Source: Chryseobacterium sp. JJR-5R (GTDB lineage Bacteria; Bacteroidota; Bacteroidia; Flavobacteriales; Weeksellaceae). From it: 64,000 nucleotides of DNA. The stretch is taken from the NCBI RefSeq assembly GCF_034047335.1, contig NZ_CP139137.1, positions 2,542,001-2,606,000 of the forward strand, written 5' to 3'. This document shows, in pieces, positions 34,784 through 43,507 of this stretch. A model generated the notes under the pieces. That model saw only the letters and a program-made list of their open reading frames with translations. It did no database searches and was not told the origin of the DNA. The translations under genes were made by a program, and so were the position numbers. The first letter of the stretch is position 1, and each line of letters opens with the position of its first letter.

Positions 34784-36079
34784 TTATGCTTTGATTTGAT
34801 CATCAGGCTTTGCATTCTTCCTGTTCAGGAACCAGATAATTCCCCATGCGGCAATGTATGATATCCCGGCAATGAAAAATATAATATTGTATCCTCCGTT
34901 GATGTTTCCCGCTTTTTTGAAGGTGTCCAGGACAATTCCGATAAACAGCGGGAAAATGATCCCTGCTGCCGAGCCGAGCATTCCGCCGAATCCAATGACG
35001 GAGCTTACATAATTATTGGGTAATTTATCCCCGACCGTTGTCATCAGATTAGCTCCCCAGCCCTGATGTGCTGCCGTTGCCAGTGCAATGATAAAGGTAA
35101 TGAGCCATACATTGTCTACGTATTTTGAGAACATCACAGGAACCACCATCAATGCAAAAAGCAGCATGGTAAAGCTCCTTGCCCTTCCAATTCCCCAGCC
35201 TTTTTTAATCAATAATGAAGAGAGGTACCCGCCGCCAATACTGCCGATTGTGGTTCCGCTATAAATGATAATTAAAGGAACGGAAGGTTTGGTCATATCC
35301 ATTTTGAACACGTCTGAAAAATAAGCCGGAAGCCAGAACATAAAGAAATACCAGATCGGGTCGGTCATTATTTTACCAACCGCAAAGGACCAGGTTACTT
35401 TGTGCCTTAATATTTCTGACAGCGGAACTTTGGACTTTTCCTGTATTTTTCCGTCTTGGTCACTTTTGATGTACTGTAATTCTTCCGGGCTCAGGTTTTT
35501 GCTTTTCTCCGGGATTTTATAGAACCTCCACCACAGGACAATCCATACCAGTCCCAGGGCACCGATCCATACGAAGGTTTCCCGCCATCCGTAATGTCCG
35601 AGAATAAACGGTACAAGAAGCGGTGCCAAAATGGCTCCCACCGTGGCCCCGGAATTAAAAATACCTGTTGCCAGGGCTCTTTCTTTTTTCGGAAACCATT
35701 CTGCCACCGATTTTATCGCGGCCGGAAAATTTCCGGCTTCGCTGATTCCGAGTGTGCTTCTTGCGATTAAAAAGCCAACGGTGCTTTTCACAAAACCGTG
35801 GCCTATGGAAGCCAGGCTCCAGACAATCAACGAAACAGCATACCCAATTTTGGTACCTACCCTGTCTATAAACCTTCCCATTGCGAGATATCCGATGGCG
35901 TAGGTAGTGGTAAACGCCATTACGATATAGCTGTAATCTTTTTCGTCCCACCTGAATTCTTTTTCAAGAACAGGTTTCAGCAGCCCCATAACCTGGCGGT
36001 CAAGATAATTGATGGTGGTAGCGAGAAAGACCAAAGACAGCATAAACCATCTTATGTTGCGGTTTTTAGGAGCCTGCAT
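34784..36079 (-). CDS. exuT: hexuronate transporter, MFS (ExuT-like)
   Basis: This 431-aa inner-membrane protein has 12 predicted segments of the anion:cation symporter MFS group. N-terminal NRNIRWFMLSLVFLATTINYLDR is typical of ExuT/GudP-like carriers, followed by LGISEAGNFPAAIKSVAEWFPKKERA-type sequence near residues 110-135. It should import glucuronate (and perhaps galacturonate) freed by GH67/GH115. It directly follows eda with no gap and precedes the GH43 gene, so it belongs to the uronate operon. Confidence 0.92.
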   Translation of the reverse strand: MQAPKNRNIRWFMLSLVFLATTINYLDRQVMGLLKPVLEKEFRWDEKDYSYIVMAFTTTYAIGYLAMGRFIDRVGTKIGYAVSLIVWSLASIGHGFVKSTVGFLIARSTLGISEAGNFPAAIKSVAEWFPKKERALATGIFNSGATVGAILAPLLVPFILGHYGWRETFVWIGALGLVWIVLWWRFYKIPEKSKNLSPEELQYIKSDQDGKIQEKSKVPLSEILRHKVTWSFAVGKIMTDPIWYFFMFWLPAYFSDVFKMDMTKPSVPLIIIYSGTTIGSIGGGYLSSLLIKKGWGIGRARSFTMLLFALMVVPVMFSKYVDNVWLITFIIALATAAHQGWGANLMTTVGDKLPNNYVSSVIGFGGMLGSAAGIIFPLFIGIVLDTFKKAGNINGGYNIIFFIAGISYIAAWGIIWFLNRKNAKPDDQIKA

Positions 36080-36715
36080 TTAGTTTTGATTAAGTTGTTG
36101 TAATAAATTCCGGACTTTTTCCGTAAGCTGCCCTGCCGTAAATTCTGTTTTGATAAGCGAACTTCCCAAACCGACAGCAATGGCGCCACCTTCGAGCCAG
36201 TTTTTAATGTCTTCGGCATCAGCACTGATTCCCCCGGTCGGCATAAAATTCATTTCCGGAAAAACAGGCTGAATGGATTTGATATAATTTTTACCTAAAG
36301 CATCTGCCGGAAAAATCTTTACCAAACGAAATCCGTTCTGAAATGCCACATTAACATCCGACGGTGTAAAACATCCCGGAACCAACATGATCTTTTTTTC
36401 AGCAGCATGTTTGGCAAGCTCTTCGCTGATCACCGGTGTAATAATGAAGTCTGCTTTTGCAGCAGCATAACCATCCATCTCTTTTATATTTTTCACGGTT
36501 CCGATCCCTAATAAAAGTCCGGGGAATTCTGTGGATGAAATTTCTTTCAGCTTTGTAAAATTTTCCAGTGCCTGACTTCCACGATTGGTGTATTCGATTA
36601 TACGGATGCCTCCGTCGTATAAAGCCTTGATAATTTTTTCTGAAGCCTCAAAAGATTCGTGGTAAAACAAAGGAATGATTTTCTGATCTTTTATTTTCCT
36701 GATGGTTGCATTCAT
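36080..36715 (-). CDS. eda: KDPG aldolase
   Basis: This 211-aa cytoplasmic class I aldolase cleaves 2-keto-3-deoxy-6-phosphogluconate into pyruvate and glyceraldehyde-3-phosphate. The family pattern is GIRIIEYTNRGSQALENF near the N-terminus (catalytic Glu usually here), LLLGIGTVKN, FIITPVISEE, LVPGCFTPSDV, the Schiff-base lysine in RLVKIFPADALG, and FMPTGGISADAEDI. It overlaps the kdgK stop by 4 bp (ATGA type), showing tight coupling of the last two uronate steps. Confidence 0.95.
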   Translation of the reverse strand: MNATIRKIKDQKIIPLFYHESFEASEKIIKALYDGGIRIIEYTNRGSQALENFTKLKEISSTEFPGLLLGIGTVKNIKEMDGYAAAKADFIITPVISEELAKHAAEKKIMLVPGCFTPSDVNVAFQNGFRLVKIFPADALGKNYIKSIQPVFPEMNFMPTGGISADAEDIKNWLEGGAIAVGLGSSLIKTEFTAGQLTEKVRNLLQQLNQN

Positions 36716-37713
36716 AATTCTTCAATATTAATACGGTCATTAATGGTATCACCCTTTATAAAAAGCTTTCTGAAAGCTACTTCCGTGGCGTCTTCCAAAA
36801 TCTGCTGCGGTGGATTTGTTTTTAAAATTCCGTGGATCAATGCTGCCATAAATGCATCGCCGCTCCCTACTCTTTCCTCAATTTTATCCGATTGGTACTG
36901 CTGCGAAACCAGAAGTTTTCCATCAGCATATAAGGTGGAAAAATAATGAACTTCTTCGCCACTTGTGAAGCGGAATGTATTTGCGATCATTTCAACATCG
37001 GGATAGATTCCCTGGATTTCTGATGCTGACTGTTCTGCCTGTTTTAAAAGGTTTTGATCATCATAACTTCCATTCAATCCGTATTTGACGGGAATATCCA
37101 GGAATTGCTGAACGGACCAGATGTTTCCCATCAAAACATTCACAAAAGGCATCAGATGTTTTATTTTATCTGACGGGTTTTTATCCTGCCAGAGTACTGC
37201 GCGGTAATTCAGGTCAAGAGAAACCGTAATGCTTCTTGCAGAAGCTTCTTTCATTAAATCCAGACACTTCAGGTATGCATTTTCACTCAAAGCCGGTGTA
37301 ATGGTACTGATGTGAAGCCATTTGACCTCTGAAAGCACCTCATCCATACTGAAAGCACTGAAATCCGACTGTGTGAAAACCGATGGAAAACGGTCATAAA
37401 CCACCGATGCATTCTGCATGTCACCATCCGAAGGCAGGTAAAAGGTCCCGATTCTGCCGTTGTTTTTTTCTGCGAGAATCTCAATCCCTTTATTTCTCAA
37501 TTGGGACTGCAGCTGCTCTCCCATAAAATTTCCGGGCAAAGCGGAAAGGAGCTTTACCGGGTTTTTCCATTGTGCAAGGGCTGCAGCCACGTTATATTCT
37601 GCACCGCCTGTAAAAACTTTGAAAGACTGCTCATTCAGCCAGTTTCCATCAGAGTCCGGAGCGAAATGGAGAAGAAGCTCCCCGAAGCAAAGTATTTTTT
37701 TTGAAGCTGTCAT
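36712..37713 (-). CDS. kdgK: 2-keto-3-deoxygluconate kinase (PfkB family)
   Basis: This 333-aa ribokinase-fold enzyme phosphorylates KDG to KDPG. Visible motifs: the N-terminal FGELLLHFAPD, the GGAEYNVAAALAQ substrate-binding segment (about 36-48), and the C-terminal anion-hole/base motif VGSGDAFMAALIHG (about 279-292), which carries the catalytic Asp. It lies between uxaC and eda. The PfkB fold is certain, and the KDG substrate follows from the neighbours. Confidence 0.93.
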   Translation of the reverse strand: MTASKKILCFGELLLHFAPDSDGNWLNEQSFKVFTGGAEYNVAAALAQWKNPVKLLSALPGNFMGEQLQSQLRNKGIEILAEKNNGRIGTFYLPSDGDMQNASVVYDRFPSVFTQSDFSAFSMDEVLSEVKWLHISTITPALSENAYLKCLDLMKEASARSITVSLDLNYRAVLWQDKNPSDKIKHLMPFVNVLMGNIWSVQQFLDIPVKYGLNGSYDDQNLLKQAEQSASEIQGIYPDVEMIANTFRFTSGEEVHYFSTLYADGKLLVSQQYQSDKIEERVGSGDAFMAALIHGILKTNPPQQILEDATEVAFRKLFIKGDTINDRINIEEL

Positions 37714-37856
37714 ATCATGTACTGCCTTATTTCTGTTTTTCTCTTTCAGATCTTCATTGATTCAATTGCTTTTGTTATCTGCAGGAGTTTTTTGGTAAAG
37801 ACTCCTGCGACAACTCCTTTCATTAGATTTATTTCAAACGCTTTTAAAGTGAACTG

Positions 37857-39275
37857 TTAAAAGCCAAAATAATTTTTTGTGTTGTGATAACAGATATCCT
37901 GAATGGTTCTGCCCACCCATTTCTCATCGTCGGGAATCAGTCCCCTTTCCATCTCGCTGCCGAACATATTGCACAAAAGCCTTCTGAAATATTCATGTCT
38001 TGAAAATGACAGGAAACTTCTGGAATCGGTCAGCATACCGATAAAAGTGCTGATCAGCCCGAGATTGGAAACAGCGTTCATCTGTTTTTCCATTCCGTCG
38101 AGCTGGTCCAGAAACCACCATGCCGCGCCGAACTGTATCTTTCCTCTGATCCCTTCTTCATTAAAGTTTCCGGCCATGGTTGCCAGTACTTCGTTAAGGG
38201 TAGGATTAAGGGTGTAAATCACTGATTTAGCCAACCGATCTTCTGCATTAAGCGCGTCAAACATTACACTCATTCTCTGGGCAAAATAGGATTCACCGAT
38301 AGCATCGTAGCCTGTATTGGCACCGATCCGGTGAAGCATTCCGGAATTGTTGTTTCGGGTGGCTCCTATATGGAACTGCTGGACCCAGCCTTTTGCGGCA
38401 TACATTTTACAAAGTTCCTTCAGCAGATGACCGGTTAAAGCTTCAGGATCTGAAAATAAAGCCCTGTCCCCGTTCAGGAATTCCCGGAACTCATGATCCA
38501 GAGTTCCGTTCCATCTAGTGGTATCGGGAAAAAACTCAAAACCATGATCTGAGATCCTGGCTCCGTGATCATGAAAATAACTGATTCTCGACTGTAAAGC
38601 TTCCAAAAGATCAGAAGCCGACCGTATGCCGGTGCCGGCAGTTTTTTCGAGTTTCCGAATATTTTTACGGTATGCTTCAGCATCCGTAAAAGCAATGTAT
38701 GCATCCGGCCTGAATGCAGGAAACACTCCTATGGTACAGCCTGATTTTTTCAATGTCTGATGAAATTCCAGACTGTCTGCAGGGTCATCTGTAGTGCAAA
38801 GCGCCTCTACGCTGAACTGCTGCAGCAACTGCTGCGGGCGGAAAGTATCAGACTGAAGCGCCTCATCCATTTTAGCATATATTGCTCCCGAATTGTTGCC
38901 GGAAAGGTATTCTGTAATCCCGAACGGATTTTTAAGCTCCAGGTGGCTCCAGTGAAACAGGGGATTCCGAAGGGTATAAGGTACTGTTTCTGCCCATTTC
39001 CTGAATTTTTCCTCGTCACCGGCATTGCCGGAAATGAATTTTTCCTCTATCCCGAAATTTCTCATGGCCCTCCATTTGTAATGGTCGCCATCTAGCCAGA
39101 TTGCCGTCGGGGAACGGAAATTCCGGTTGCCTGAAATCACATCCGGCTCAAGGTGGTTGTGATAGTCAATAACAGGCATGTCTTTCGCGTACCCGAAATA
39201 CAGGTTTTCTGCTTTCGATGACTCAAGCAAAAACGATTCTCCGAAAATTTCCTTATTTTTAGTAGCGTGCGTCAT
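37857..39275 (-). CDS. uxaC: glucuronate isomerase
   Basis: This 472-aa cytoplasmic enzyme converts D-glucuronate to D-fructuronate, the entry step for glucuronoxylan side chains. Family landmarks: MPVIDYHNHLEPDVISGN with the metal-type HxH (around residue 34-43), FHWSHLELKNPFGI, ALCTTDDPADSLEFH, WVQQFHIGATRNNNSGM and LTDSRSFLSFSRHEYFRRL near the end. The length matches E. coli UxaC (about 470). It lies between the SDR and kdgK genes. Confidence 0.96.
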   Translation of the reverse strand: MTHATKNKEIFGESFLLESSKAENLYFGYAKDMPVIDYHNHLEPDVISGNRNFRSPTAIWLDGDHYKWRAMRNFGIEEKFISGNAGDEEKFRKWAETVPYTLRNPLFHWSHLELKNPFGITEYLSGNNSGAIYAKMDEALQSDTFRPQQLLQQFSVEALCTTDDPADSLEFHQTLKKSGCTIGVFPAFRPDAYIAFTDAEAYRKNIRKLEKTAGTGIRSASDLLEALQSRISYFHDHGARISDHGFEFFPDTTRWNGTLDHEFREFLNGDRALFSDPEALTGHLLKELCKMYAAKGWVQQFHIGATRNNNSGMLHRIGANTGYDAIGESYFAQRMSVMFDALNAEDRLAKSVIYTLNPTLNEVLATMAGNFNEEGIRGKIQFGAAWWFLDQLDGMEKQMNAVSNLGLISTFIGMLTDSRSFLSFSRHEYFRRLLCNMFGSEMERGLIPDDEKWVGRTIQDICYHNTKNYFGF

Positions 39276-39422
39276 GATTCAGTTTAAAAAATTAAAGAAT
39301 AGTGATCTTACTTTAAGTAGGGTATACCCGGTAAATATCCATTACCAGCTAACTATGCACTATGGAATACATCCTGAAACAACTTGGTAATCAAAGTAAC
39401 GCAGACAGGACTTAACCATTGA

Positions 39423-40238
39423 TTACACTCCGCTGAAAGCGCTGAACCCCCCGTCTACAGGCAGTAAAGCCCCGGTGATAAAGCTTGCGGCATCTGAGCA
39501 GAGAAACTGCACGGCGCCATGGAGCTCTTCTACTTCCCCGAATCGCTGCATCGGTGTTTTGGCAATCACTTTTTTACTCCTGTCGGTTAAAGAACCGTCA
39601 GGGTTCAGCAGGATAGCACGGTTCTGGTCCCCGATAAAAAATCCGGGTGCCACGGCATTTACCCTTATTTTGTCTCCATATTTCAAAGCGACATCTGAAG
39701 CAAGCCACTGGGTAAAATTGGTAATGGCCGCTTTTGCTGCAGAATATCCTGCCACCCGTGTAATGGCGGAATAGGCTGCCATGGAAGAAATATTGACGAT
39801 GCTCCCGCTCCCCTGCTCTGCCATGGTTTTCCCAAAAACGTAACTCGGGTAAACGGTACCGTTGATGTTGAGGTCGGTCACTTCATTCCAGCCTTCTATT
39901 TTCATATCAAAAAACGACTGTTCCGGAGATAAAGTGGCAGCGGGAATATTCCCTCCTGCAATATTCAGCAGAATATCGATCCTGCCGTATTGTTCCTTAA
40001 TTTTTTCTGCGGCCTTTTCAAGGCTCTGAATGTCCATTACGTTGGCTTCTACTGCCAGGGCTTCCCCTCCGGGAGCGGTCAGTTCTTTCACCCTGCTGTC
40101 AAGCGTTTCCTGGCTTCTTCCTAAAGCAACGACTCTGGCCCCGGCTTCTAAGAACCTTTTTGCCAGGCTGCCTCCCAAAACGCCGGATGCTCCTGTAATA
40201 ACAGCGACTTTGCCTTCAATGCTGAATATATTGTTCAT
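39423..40238 (-). CDS. uxuB: SDR-family D-mannonate oxidoreductase (fructuronate reductase)
   Basis: This 271-aa classical short-chain dehydrogenase has the NAD(P) motif VITGASGVLGG (13-23), NIAGG, a catalytic Ser in IVNISSMAAYS and the YSAAK catalytic Tyr/Lys. It ends GALLPVDGGFSAFSGV. Genomic position between uxuA and uxaC points to reduction of fructuronate to mannonate, the step filled by a non-homologous UxuB in E. coli. The symbol is functional, not by homology to E. coli UxuB. Confidence 0.85.
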   Translation of the reverse strand: MNNIFSIEGKVAVITGASGVLGGSLAKRFLEAGARVVALGRSQETLDSRVKELTAPGGEALAVEANVMDIQSLEKAAEKIKEQYGRIDILLNIAGGNIPAATLSPEQSFFDMKIEGWNEVTDLNINGTVYPSYVFGKTMAEQGSGSIVNISSMAAYSAITRVAGYSAAKAAITNFTQWLASDVALKYGDKIRVNAVAPGFFIGDQNRAILLNPDGSLTDRSKKVIAKTPMQRFGEVEELHGAVQFLCSDAASFITGALLPVDGGFSAFSGV

Positions 40239-40278
40239 GATGTATAATTGCTCAATGTTGTTTATAAATGATCCTGCT

Positions 40279-40293
40279 GAACCCTCCGGGTTC
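40279..40293. repeat. GAACCC hairpin, copy C
   Basis: GAACCC-TCC-GGGTTC is a perfect 6-bp stem in the 61-bp gap between the SDR and uxuA genes. It is identical to the second hairpin of copy A at 14799-14813. Confidence 0.5.
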
Positions 40294-40299
40294 CGGACA

Positions 40300-41475
40300 T
40301 TATTGTTTTGACATCCCGTTTTGTACGGCTGCCATTACGCCTTCAATCTGTCCCAATGCCAGCATTCTCCCCAAAAATGAATATCCGGGATGGTACCCTT
40401 TGTCGGCGTCGTCCGTCAAAAGTCTTCCATGGTCTACCCTCATAGGAAGTGACGGGTTTTCTTTTTCAAATACACGGATCACATCGATAAGCTGTCCTCT
40501 GCCGGATAGATGCATCGCTTCGATAAAATCCCCGTTTTCAAATACATTGGTGCTTCTTAAATGGACAAATTTTGTTCTTGAAGCATATTTTTTAGCGAGT
40601 TCCGGCACATTATTGTGAAGACCCGCGCTCAGTGAGCCGGCGCAGAATGTGAGCCCGTTGTGCGGATTGTCAACGGCATTTAAAAACCAGTCGATATCTT
40701 CTTCACAGGTCACAATTCTCGGCAGCCCCAGCAGTGAAAACGGCGGATCGTCCGGGTGTACACACATGTGGATGTTCCACTGTTCACATACGGGCATAAT
40801 TTTTTCCAGAAAATATTTCATGTTCAGGCGAAGCCGGTCTTTATCAATCCCGTCATACAAAGCCAGCAGGCTTTTGAATTTAGCTACCGGGTCCTGGTCC
40901 CCTTCTTTGATATTCCCATTGACAAACCCCTGGGTTTTAACGATAACGGAATCAATAAGGTCTTGTTCTGCTTCTTTGGTAACGGTATTTTTTAAAGTTT
41001 CAACTTTGGCGAGAATATCCTGATCATAGTCTTTTTCGGCTCCTGCTCTTTCCAGGATATGGATTTCGAAATAGGCAAATTTTGCCTTGTCAAAATAGAG
41101 TGACGAAGCGCCGTCTTCCCACTGATAATACAGATCGGTACGCGCCCAGTCCAGTACCGGCATAAAATTGTAACACACGGTTGTAACGCCTGCTTTACCT
41201 AAATTTTCCAGGCTCTGAATATAATTTTCTATTAAAGCGTCCCGGTCTTCACCGCCGTACTTGATTGCCTCGCTTACGGGAAGGCTTTCCACTACCGACC
41301 AGCGAAGACCGTGACTTTCTATATATTCTTTATATTCATTAATGGCTTCTAAAGGCCACACCTGTCCGTTTTGGATATCATGAAGGGCAGAAACAATGCC
41401 TTGCACTCCAATCTGGCGGAGCATATCCAACTGTATCTTATCTTTTTTACCGAACCAACGCCATGTTTTTTCCAT
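40300..41475 (-). CDS. uxuA: mannonate dehydratase
   Basis: This 391-aa enzyme dehydrates D-mannonate to 2-keto-3-deoxygluconate. Family landmarks: the opening RWFGKKDKIQLDMLRQIGV, GLRWSVVESLPVSEAIK (about 54-70), VCYNFMPVLDWARTDL, the metal-binding-like MCVHPDDPPFSLLGLPRI, TFCAGSLSA and MRVDHGRLL. The length and N-terminus fit UxuA. It is followed by the SDR reductase and then uxaC, giving a compact uronate operon, and it comes 81 bp after the SusD gene. Confidence 0.96.
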   Translation of the reverse strand: MEKTWRWFGKKDKIQLDMLRQIGVQGIVSALHDIQNGQVWPLEAINEYKEYIESHGLRWSVVESLPVSEAIKYGGEDRDALIENYIQSLENLGKAGVTTVCYNFMPVLDWARTDLYYQWEDGASSLYFDKAKFAYFEIHILERAGAEKDYDQDILAKVETLKNTVTKEAEQDLIDSVIVKTQGFVNGNIKEGDQDPVAKFKSLLALYDGIDKDRLRLNMKYFLEKIMPVCEQWNIHMCVHPDDPPFSLLGLPRIVTCEEDIDWFLNAVDNPHNGLTFCAGSLSAGLHNNVPELAKKYASRTKFVHLRSTNVFENGDFIEAMHLSGRGQLIDVIRVFEKENPSLPMRVDHGRLLTDDADKGYHPGYSFLGRMLALGQIEGVMAAVQNGMSKQ

Positions 41476-41555
41476 AATCTAAAATATTTCATTAAACAAA
41501 GCAGGTGCCTGTGACACCTACTTTGTGTTGATATGAATGTAAATGTGTTTTAAAT

Positions 41556-43496
41556 TTAATATCCCGGATTCTGATATTTAGCCTTGATATCCGCAGAAAC
41601 TTCCATTGCATCCAGCTGTCCCTGAGGAATCGGCCTCAGGTAGTGGAATTTCTGGATATTACGGGATACCGTCTGAGGGGTATGGGCTCCATAAGAAGCG
41701 CCCCCGATCTGATAAGTGGCCGCATATTCTCCCCATTTCTGCGTACGTACCAGGTCATACCATCGGTAGAATTCCCCATAGTATTCTCGTGAACGCTCCG
41801 CAAGGATATAATCGATGGTGATGGCTGACGGCGTAGCTGCAGTCATGGCTGCACTGTTATCTGCTATATATGTAATATTCTGAGCATTATTAAACTTCCA
41901 TTTTCCGGCTCTTGCACGGATCACGTTGATTAAGTTCCTGGCCGTCATGGTTCCTGAAGCTCCTTTTACGGCTGCTTCTGCGGCAATGAAATAAAACTCG
42001 GAAAACTTAGCCACATTGAAAGGCCTTGTTAAGCCGGCATTCGGATAGCCCAGTCCGTTCGGATCATCAGTACGGTAAGTTCCTATTTTCCACAGACCCG
42101 GATATACAATCCTGCTGATCCCTTCCGGAGCAATTACCCAGTCTGCCCTTCCCGGCAATGTACCTGCGCCTACTCCGTTCTGGCCTGAGCCTGATGGATA
42201 AACCGGGGTCTGGGTATCATCATTAAGGAATGTAAGTACAGCTCCTCCCGGCTGTACCGGCAAGTTGTTGGCATTGTATAATACGGCATTGGAAACCCCG
42301 GCTTTATCCCAGTTTCCCCTGTAAGTTGTTACAAATGTCCCGTCATATCTGGAGTCGTTGGTTTTATCTGCAAAAGTATTTTTAATTACCCCGATGGTCG
42401 GCGCCATACGTACCCAAGGTCTTCCCAAAGACTGTGTTGCTGCACGCTGTACAGAACTTATGCCTGCAAATGAAGAAGCGGAAGTACTGCTTCGTATCGC
42501 TGTATAGTTCCAGGTCTGCATCCAGGCTGCAAAATTATCCGGAGACCATCCGGCACCAAATCCTACAGGATCACTTTCATTATAGAAAGCACTGGCCTGT
42601 GTATGGTCTGCATACAACATACATTCGCTGTTACGGTCATTAGGCCCTGCATTGACATCATAAAAAGTAGGCTGTAAGCTGTAAGGAGCCGGGGCACTGA
42701 TACCGGCCATGGCTACATCGTATGCCTGCTGGAAATACCACTGCGCGTTATGCCCGTCAGGATCTGTTCTCGATGCTTCAGGATATGTCGGGATACTGTT
42801 TGGGTTTTCCAGCCACCATCCGTAGGTGAGATAAGCTTTGGCTAAGAACAGCCTTGCTACATTTTTAGTTACCCCTCCTGTTACCCTTGGAGAGACCGGC
42901 AAATTATCAACTGCTTTTTTAAGGTCGGGAAATATGGCTTTGGTATATACTTCCGGAACGGTATTCCTTACAGAAGTGGTGGTTGCAGATGTATTGAAGG
43001 CAAGCTGCCCCGAACCCAGATCCAAAGGTACTCCTCCGTAGGTCTGCGCCAGCATGAAATAATTAAATCCCCTGAAAAACCTGGCTTCTGAAATCAGAGA
43101 TTCTGCAATTCCGAAATTCGGTCCTTTCTCTATGATCCCATTGGCTGTATTAATATAAGGGAAAACAGCTCCCCAGACCATACCGGTAGGAAAAGTGGCA
43201 GCATTGATATTCCCGTTCCCGGACATATCCAAATCCCGGAAATTTCCGTCAGCACTCTGTGCCCAGGTAGATTCATCCGTACCGGTCTGGCAGTTACTCA
43301 TAAAGTATCCGTTTCCGTACAACAGCCTTAAATTCCTGTATAATGAAGTAAGGCCCTGACTCACTCCCTGTTCGGTATTAAAATACTCAACAGTATAATT
43401 TGATCTCGGCTCTTCGTCTAATATTTCATTACATCCTGTGAATGTTAATGATAGAAAAACAGCTCCCAATATCAGTTTTTTATTGAAATGTATCAT
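41556..43496 (-). CDS. SusD/RagB-family glycan-binding lipoprotein
   Basis: This 646-aa outer-membrane surface lipoprotein has a lipobox cysteine at residue 22 (LSLTFTGCNEIL). Typical SusD features are the N-terminal EEPRSNYTVEYFNTEQGVSQ helices, the TPR-like EARFFRGFNYFMLAQTYGG segment, RLFLAKAYL, FYFIAAEAAVKG, a YDYILAERSREYYGEFYRWYDLVRT-type segment at about 565-590, and a LRPIPQGQLDA end. It binds xylan oligosaccharides and caps the SusC channel. The gene follows susC by 11 bp, the standard pairing. Confidence 0.95.
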   Translation of the reverse strand: MIHFNKKLILGAVFLSLTFTGCNEILDEEPRSNYTVEYFNTEQGVSQGLTSLYRNLRLLYGNGYFMSNCQTGTDESTWAQSADGNFRDLDMSGNGNINAATFPTGMVWGAVFPYINTANGIIEKGPNFGIAESLISEARFFRGFNYFMLAQTYGGVPLDLGSGQLAFNTSATTTSVRNTVPEVYTKAIFPDLKKAVDNLPVSPRVTGGVTKNVARLFLAKAYLTYGWWLENPNSIPTYPEASRTDPDGHNAQWYFQQAYDVAMAGISAPAPYSLQPTFYDVNAGPNDRNSECMLYADHTQASAFYNESDPVGFGAGWSPDNFAAWMQTWNYTAIRSSTSASSFAGISSVQRAATQSLGRPWVRMAPTIGVIKNTFADKTNDSRYDGTFVTTYRGNWDKAGVSNAVLYNANNLPVQPGGAVLTFLNDDTQTPVYPSGSGQNGVGAGTLPGRADWVIAPEGISRIVYPGLWKIGTYRTDDPNGLGYPNAGLTRPFNVAKFSEFYFIAAEAAVKGASGTMTARNLINVIRARAGKWKFNNAQNITYIADNSAAMTAATPSAITIDYILAERSREYYGEFYRWYDLVRTQKWGEYAATYQIGGASYGAHTPQTVSRNIQKFHYLRPIPQGQLDAMEVSADIKAKYQNPGY

Positions 43497-43507
43497 GATG
43501 TAGAATA

